Assembly (NCBI GenBank): GCA_947459215.1
Contig: CANHCQ010000021.1
Span: forward strand, 1 to 64,000
Reading direction: 5' to 3'
DNA length: 64,000 nt
Origin: Phycisphaerales bacterium
Lineage (GTDB): Bacteria > Planctomycetota > Phycisphaerae > Phycisphaerales > UBA1924
A model generated the notes under the pieces. The model was not told the origin of the DNA and ran no database searches. It saw nothing but the letters and a program-made list of their open reading frames with translations. Shown here in pieces: positions 61,397 through 64,000 of the stretch. A program made the position numbers and the translations under genes. Position 1 is the stretch's first letter. Every line of letters begins with the position of its first letter.

Positions 61397-62362
61397 TCAG
61401 GCCGTCGCCGGTGCCGACGGGCTCAGCTTGTCCAACGGCTTGCGCTTGAGCTTCTCCCACAGAAGCATTCCAACGACAAGCCCCCCCACCGCCAAGATTG
61501 ACAGCACGCCGCCGATCTTCATCACCTGAATAGCCTGCAGCGTGTACGCGCCTGCCTTGGGGTCGTACATGAAGCACCAGGCCATGATGAGCTCGCTGGC
61601 GCTCTTGGCGATCTTGCCATCCGACGCCTCCAGGAGCGCGAGCTTGGTCTGCTCCGCGAGCTTCTGCTCGTTGCCCAGGAATGGCGAGAGATACCGCGAG
61701 ATCCGCCCGTCGGGCGTCAGGATCATGAACACCGAAGAGTGCGCAAACTCGCCGTTCGCCGCGGCCCGGTACTTGAAGCCAAGAGCATTCGCCAGTTCGC
61801 GGTTCGCACCCGCCTCGCCGACGAAAAAGTTCCAGTTGTCGGCGATCACCGGGTTGAACACGCTGCGCCCGCCGCTGCCATCTATGAGTCCGCGCGGGTG
61901 CTGCGAGAGATAATGTTCCTTCACCTCTTTCGCCCGCACAGCGGTTTCGCTGGCATCGAAGCTGAAGAAGGCCACCTTGAAATCGTCGCCCACCTCGTAG
62001 CCAAGGCGACGCATCATGCCCGAGATCTTGTCCATCGTCGCCGAGCAGACAACTGGGCAGTCGTAGTAGACCAGCGCGACGAGCACGGGCCGGTGCTTGC
62101 CGCCGGACTTCGCCGAGCCCTGTTCAAGGTCGAACAGGTCGCCCAGACGAACCTGCTTGCCCTCGGCCGACGTGAATCGCAGCTCGAACGGGAGAAAGGC
62201 TCCGATCTTCTGATCCGTATCGAGTCCTCGCGTCATTGCCTCCGTGGCGGGCGCCGCGGGGGCGTTGGGGTCGTAACCGCTGCGGACCTGTGCCGACAGC
62301 GGAAGCGCCAGGGCGGCGACACCGATCAGCGATCCCAATTTGCGGCTCCATCCACTCAACAC
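61397..62362 (-). CDS. SCO1/SenC copper chaperone with C-terminal helix
   Basis: The 321-residue protein has a signal peptide and a thioredoxin fold with the CuA-site copper motif CPVVC (C102, C106) and a distal His in FAHSSVFMILTPDG. A C-terminal helix follows (GGVLSILAVGGLVVGMLLW). It delivers copper to the CuA centre of ctaC, the next gene. The C-terminal anchor, in addition to the N-terminal signal, is a common feature of SCO proteins in such clusters. The GTG start follows AAGGAGACTCCT. Confidence 0.88.
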   Translation of the reverse strand: MLSGWSRKLGSLIGVAALALPLSAQVRSGYDPNAPAAPATEAMTRGLDTDQKIGAFLPFELRFTSAEGKQVRLGDLFDLEQGSAKSGGKHRPVLVALVYYDCPVVCSATMDKISGMMRRLGYEVGDDFKVAFFSFDASETAVRAKEVKEHYLSQHPRGLIDGSGGRSVFNPVIADNWNFFVGEAGANRELANALGFKYRAAANGEFAHSSVFMILTPDGRISRYLSPFLGNEQKLAEQTKLALLEASDGKIAKSASELIMAWCFMYDPKAGAYTLQAIQVMKIGGVLSILAVGGLVVGMLLWEKLKRKPLDKLSPSAPATA

Positions 62363-62387
62363 AGGAGTCTCCTTCTCGACGGGCTGC

Positions 62388-62777
62388 TTACTTGGTGGCG
62401 TACTTCTTCACAACACGATCGATGGCCTTCTCCACCGGGACACGCACCGTCTTCGACGCGGCGTCGGCCACGCCATACGTGCTCAGATCACGCTCCATCT
62501 GGCCCTTCATCGCGTTGTAGCTCTCGGCAGCGCCGATGGTCTCGATCTTGGCCTCGCGCTGCTGGCGGACGGTGGTGTTGAAGTAGAGGATGGTCACAAG
62601 GATGAAGATCGCCGTGAAGCCCATGACGAACACCAGGACCTTTAGGGTGGCCATGGGATCCACCGTGGCAGCGTGCTCGGACTGAGGCATGCCCTCGGCC
62701 GATTCATGGTGATGCCACGCGTCGGCGTGCCCGCCACCGTGCCCGCTACCGTGATTTCCGTGCCCTGAGTGCGACAT
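62388..62777 (-). CDS. Small His-rich membrane protein in the respiratory cluster
   Basis: A 129-residue protein with a His/Gly-rich N-terminus (SHSGHGNHGSGHGGGHADAW, about 40 residues, 11 His), one helix (LKVLVFVMGFTAIFILVTIL) and a soluble C-terminus (AKIETIGAAESYNAMKGQM). The family is not recognised. It sits between actF and SCO1, so copper handling or an oxidase assembly role is plausible. ATG 62777 follows GGAAGGGAAACAC; an earlier ATG at 62792 is possible. Confidence 0.65.
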   Translation of the reverse strand: MSHSGHGNHGSGHGGGHADAWHHHESAEGMPQSEHAATVDPMATLKVLVFVMGFTAIFILVTILYFNTTVRQQREAKIETIGAAESYNAMKGQMERDLSTYGVADAASKTVRVPVEKAIDRVVKKYATK

Positions 62778-62939
62778 GTGTTTCCCTTCCAACCTGTCGC
62801 GGTTCCTGCCAGATCGGATTCATTCCCGCCCGGCCGTATCCGCGATTCTATCTCTATTCGCCAGCCAAGTGCCTCGATCGAGGCGCAAACCCTTGTTTCC
62901 CATGGCTTTTCGTAATCCCCAGTCCCCGACCCGTGCGAC

Positions 62940-64000
62940 TCACACGTAGTTCTTGTGCTCCATCGCCTCCGGCAGACGCGGGTCCCGAATCGGTACCAGC
63001 GCCGCCGAACCAAGCCGGCGGATCAAGGCAAAGCCCAGCACGCCCAGAAGACCCAGGACCGCCGCGACGTCAACCCAGATGTTCGTGAAGGGCGTCAGCG
63101 CCTCGTTGCCCGGGCGGGTCGTCACCATCGGACGGATGATGAAGAACATGTCTACGAAGTGGATGAACAGCATCCACAACCCGACGAGGATCAACGCGTT
63201 CGGAGACCGCTTGACATCACGGAAAACGAGCACCAGGAACGGCGCGATGAAATGGCCGAAACACAGCAAGTAGAAGATCTTCTCCCAGCCGTCCTCCTTG
63301 CGAACCGTGAACCAGACGGTCTCTTCGGGGATGTTCGAGTACCAGATCAGGAAGTACTGGCTGAAGGCGATGTACGACCAGAAGACGGTGAAGCTGAACA
63401 TCAGCTTGCCGACGTCGTGAAAGTGCTCGCCGGTGATGAGGCCCTGCAGCTTGCCGGCACGGAGCAGCGACGCCGCGACAAGCGCGATCGTGGCGGCGGA
63501 GCTGAACGCCGCGGCCGCGAAGTAGTACACACCCCACATCGTGCTGAAGAAGCGGAAGTCCATCGACATCAGGAGGTCAAAGGACGCGAACGCCGTTGTC
63601 AGCGCAAACACCAGCATGCCCCACGCGCTCGTAAACCGCGCCTTGTTCGTAAGCCACTTGTCGCCGCTGCGGTCCTGCGCGAGAGAGAGGCTATTGAGCC
63701 GATAGGCGATCAGCGTCCACGCCAAGAAATAGACACCGAGGCGGATCAGGAAGAAGCCCGGATTCAGGAATCCTGCCTTCTTGCCGAGCAGGTAGTTCGT
63801 CTCGTAGCCCGGGTTCATCCAGGTGTAGAGCAACCCCTTGGTGAGGAGCAGGTCGGTCACGGGCACGATGGCCGCAATGATCAGCATGACCGGCGCGAGC
63901 ATCGCAAGGTGCTCCATGATGCGTCGGAGCGTCACCGACCATCCCGCGGCCGTCAGGTGCATGACAAGCGTGAAGAACATGCCGCCGAGGCAGATCGCCA
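62940..64000 (-). CDS. actF: Alternative complex III subunit ActF, N-terminus outside the window
   Basis: About 353 residues of an integral membrane protein related to NrfD/ActC. Features include YTWMNPGYETNYLLGKKAGF, ASFDLLMSMDFRFFSTMWGV, GEHFHDVGKLMFSFTVFWSY, IWYSNIPEETVWF and PNALILVGLWMLFIHFVDM. These are the helices of ActF in alternative complex III, which oxidises quinol and passes electrons to cytochrome c or directly to caa3 oxidase. The frame remains open at the right edge, so the start and the rest of the act cluster lie outside. Confidence 0.88.
   Translation of the reverse strand, partial: AICLGGMFFTLVMHLTAAGWSVTLRRIMEHLAMLAPVMLIIAAIVPVTDLLLTKGLLYTWMNPGYETNYLLGKKAGFLNPGFFLIRLGVYFLAWTLIAYRLNSLSLAQDRSGDKWLTNKARFTSAWGMLVFALTTAFASFDLLMSMDFRFFSTMWGVYYFAAAAFSSAATIALVAASLLRAGKLQGLITGEHFHDVGKLMFSFTVFWSYIAFSQYFLIWYSNIPEETVWFTVRKEDGWEKIFYLLCFGHFIAPFLVLVFRDVKRSPNALILVGLWMLFIHFVDMFFIIRPMVTTRPGNEALTPFTNIWVDVAAVLGLLGVLGFALIRRLGSAALVPIRDPRLPEAMEHKNYV

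Noticed and set aside
1..64000. CRISPR arrays, insertion sequences, prophage or rRNA genes
   Set aside because: No regularly spaced repeats, transposase or integrase motifs, or rRNA-like sequence were seen.

Overview
The window reads as a GC-rich chromosome segment of a planctomycete, most likely a member of the Phycisphaerae. The phylum-level inference rests on PEP-CTERM-like sorting tails ending in Arg-rich stretches, FGE/SUMF1-fold exported proteins, pseudopilins with long leaders, and an alternative complex III plus caa3-type oxidase cluster. No rRNA, tRNA, insertion sequence, phage gene or CRISPR array was found. Start codons GTG and TTG are common and many genes overlap by 4 nt.

Region by region. 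(1) 1-6300, minus strand: a small pseudopilin cassette (pilV-, pilW- and pilX-like genes), a large secreted FGE-fold protein, a fimT-like pseudopilin, an orphan PEP-CTERM anchor, and a second FGE/PEP-CTERM gene broken by one nonsense codon. (2) 6783-16892, minus strand: a type IV pilus assembly operon in the order PilZ, PilB, PilC, major pilin, FimT, PilV, PilW, PilX with a PA14 domain, fused PilM-PilN, PilO, PilP. The three minor pilin genes pilV, pilW and pilX carry nonsense or frameshift lesions. (3) 17451-22083: DoxX and a YHS protein on the minus strand stand head to head with a plus-strand operon holding an ECF sigma remnant, its zinc-finger anti-sigma factor, a PP2C phosphatase, two tiny membrane proteins, a ferric-reductase/Rieske fusion and a Cys-rich membrane protein. 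The YHS gene and the sigma gene have both lost their 5' ends at the same junction. (4) 22080-36729: housekeeping and stress genes (ruvC, ribE, a BamB-like lipoprotein, purH, a SpoIIE-type phosphatase, a DUF192 lipoprotein, gluQ, a pterin dehydratase, polX, cbpA, a CpeT-FKBP fusion, mdh). (5) 36882-53533: a PEP-CTERM protein, a flavin reductase, a TonB-like protein, a glycosyltransferase, nnrE, a bifunctional-nuclease-family protein, truD, a HAD hydrolase, a YyaL-type protein, galE, lgt and an amidohydrolase. (6) 53813-64000: an OmpA-like lipoprotein, an MlaE-type permease, and on the minus strand the respiratory cluster actF, a His-rich protein, SCO1, ctaC, ctaD, ctaE and ctaF.

The most unusual parts are the pilus region, with two paralogous cassettes, a tip-adhesin-like PA14 pilin, a PilMN fusion and lesions concentrated in surface genes, and the sigma/anti-sigma/PP2C/Rieske redox operon at 18.4-22.1 kb, whose function I cannot assign. 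All functional calls come from reading motifs by eye; no database search was run.
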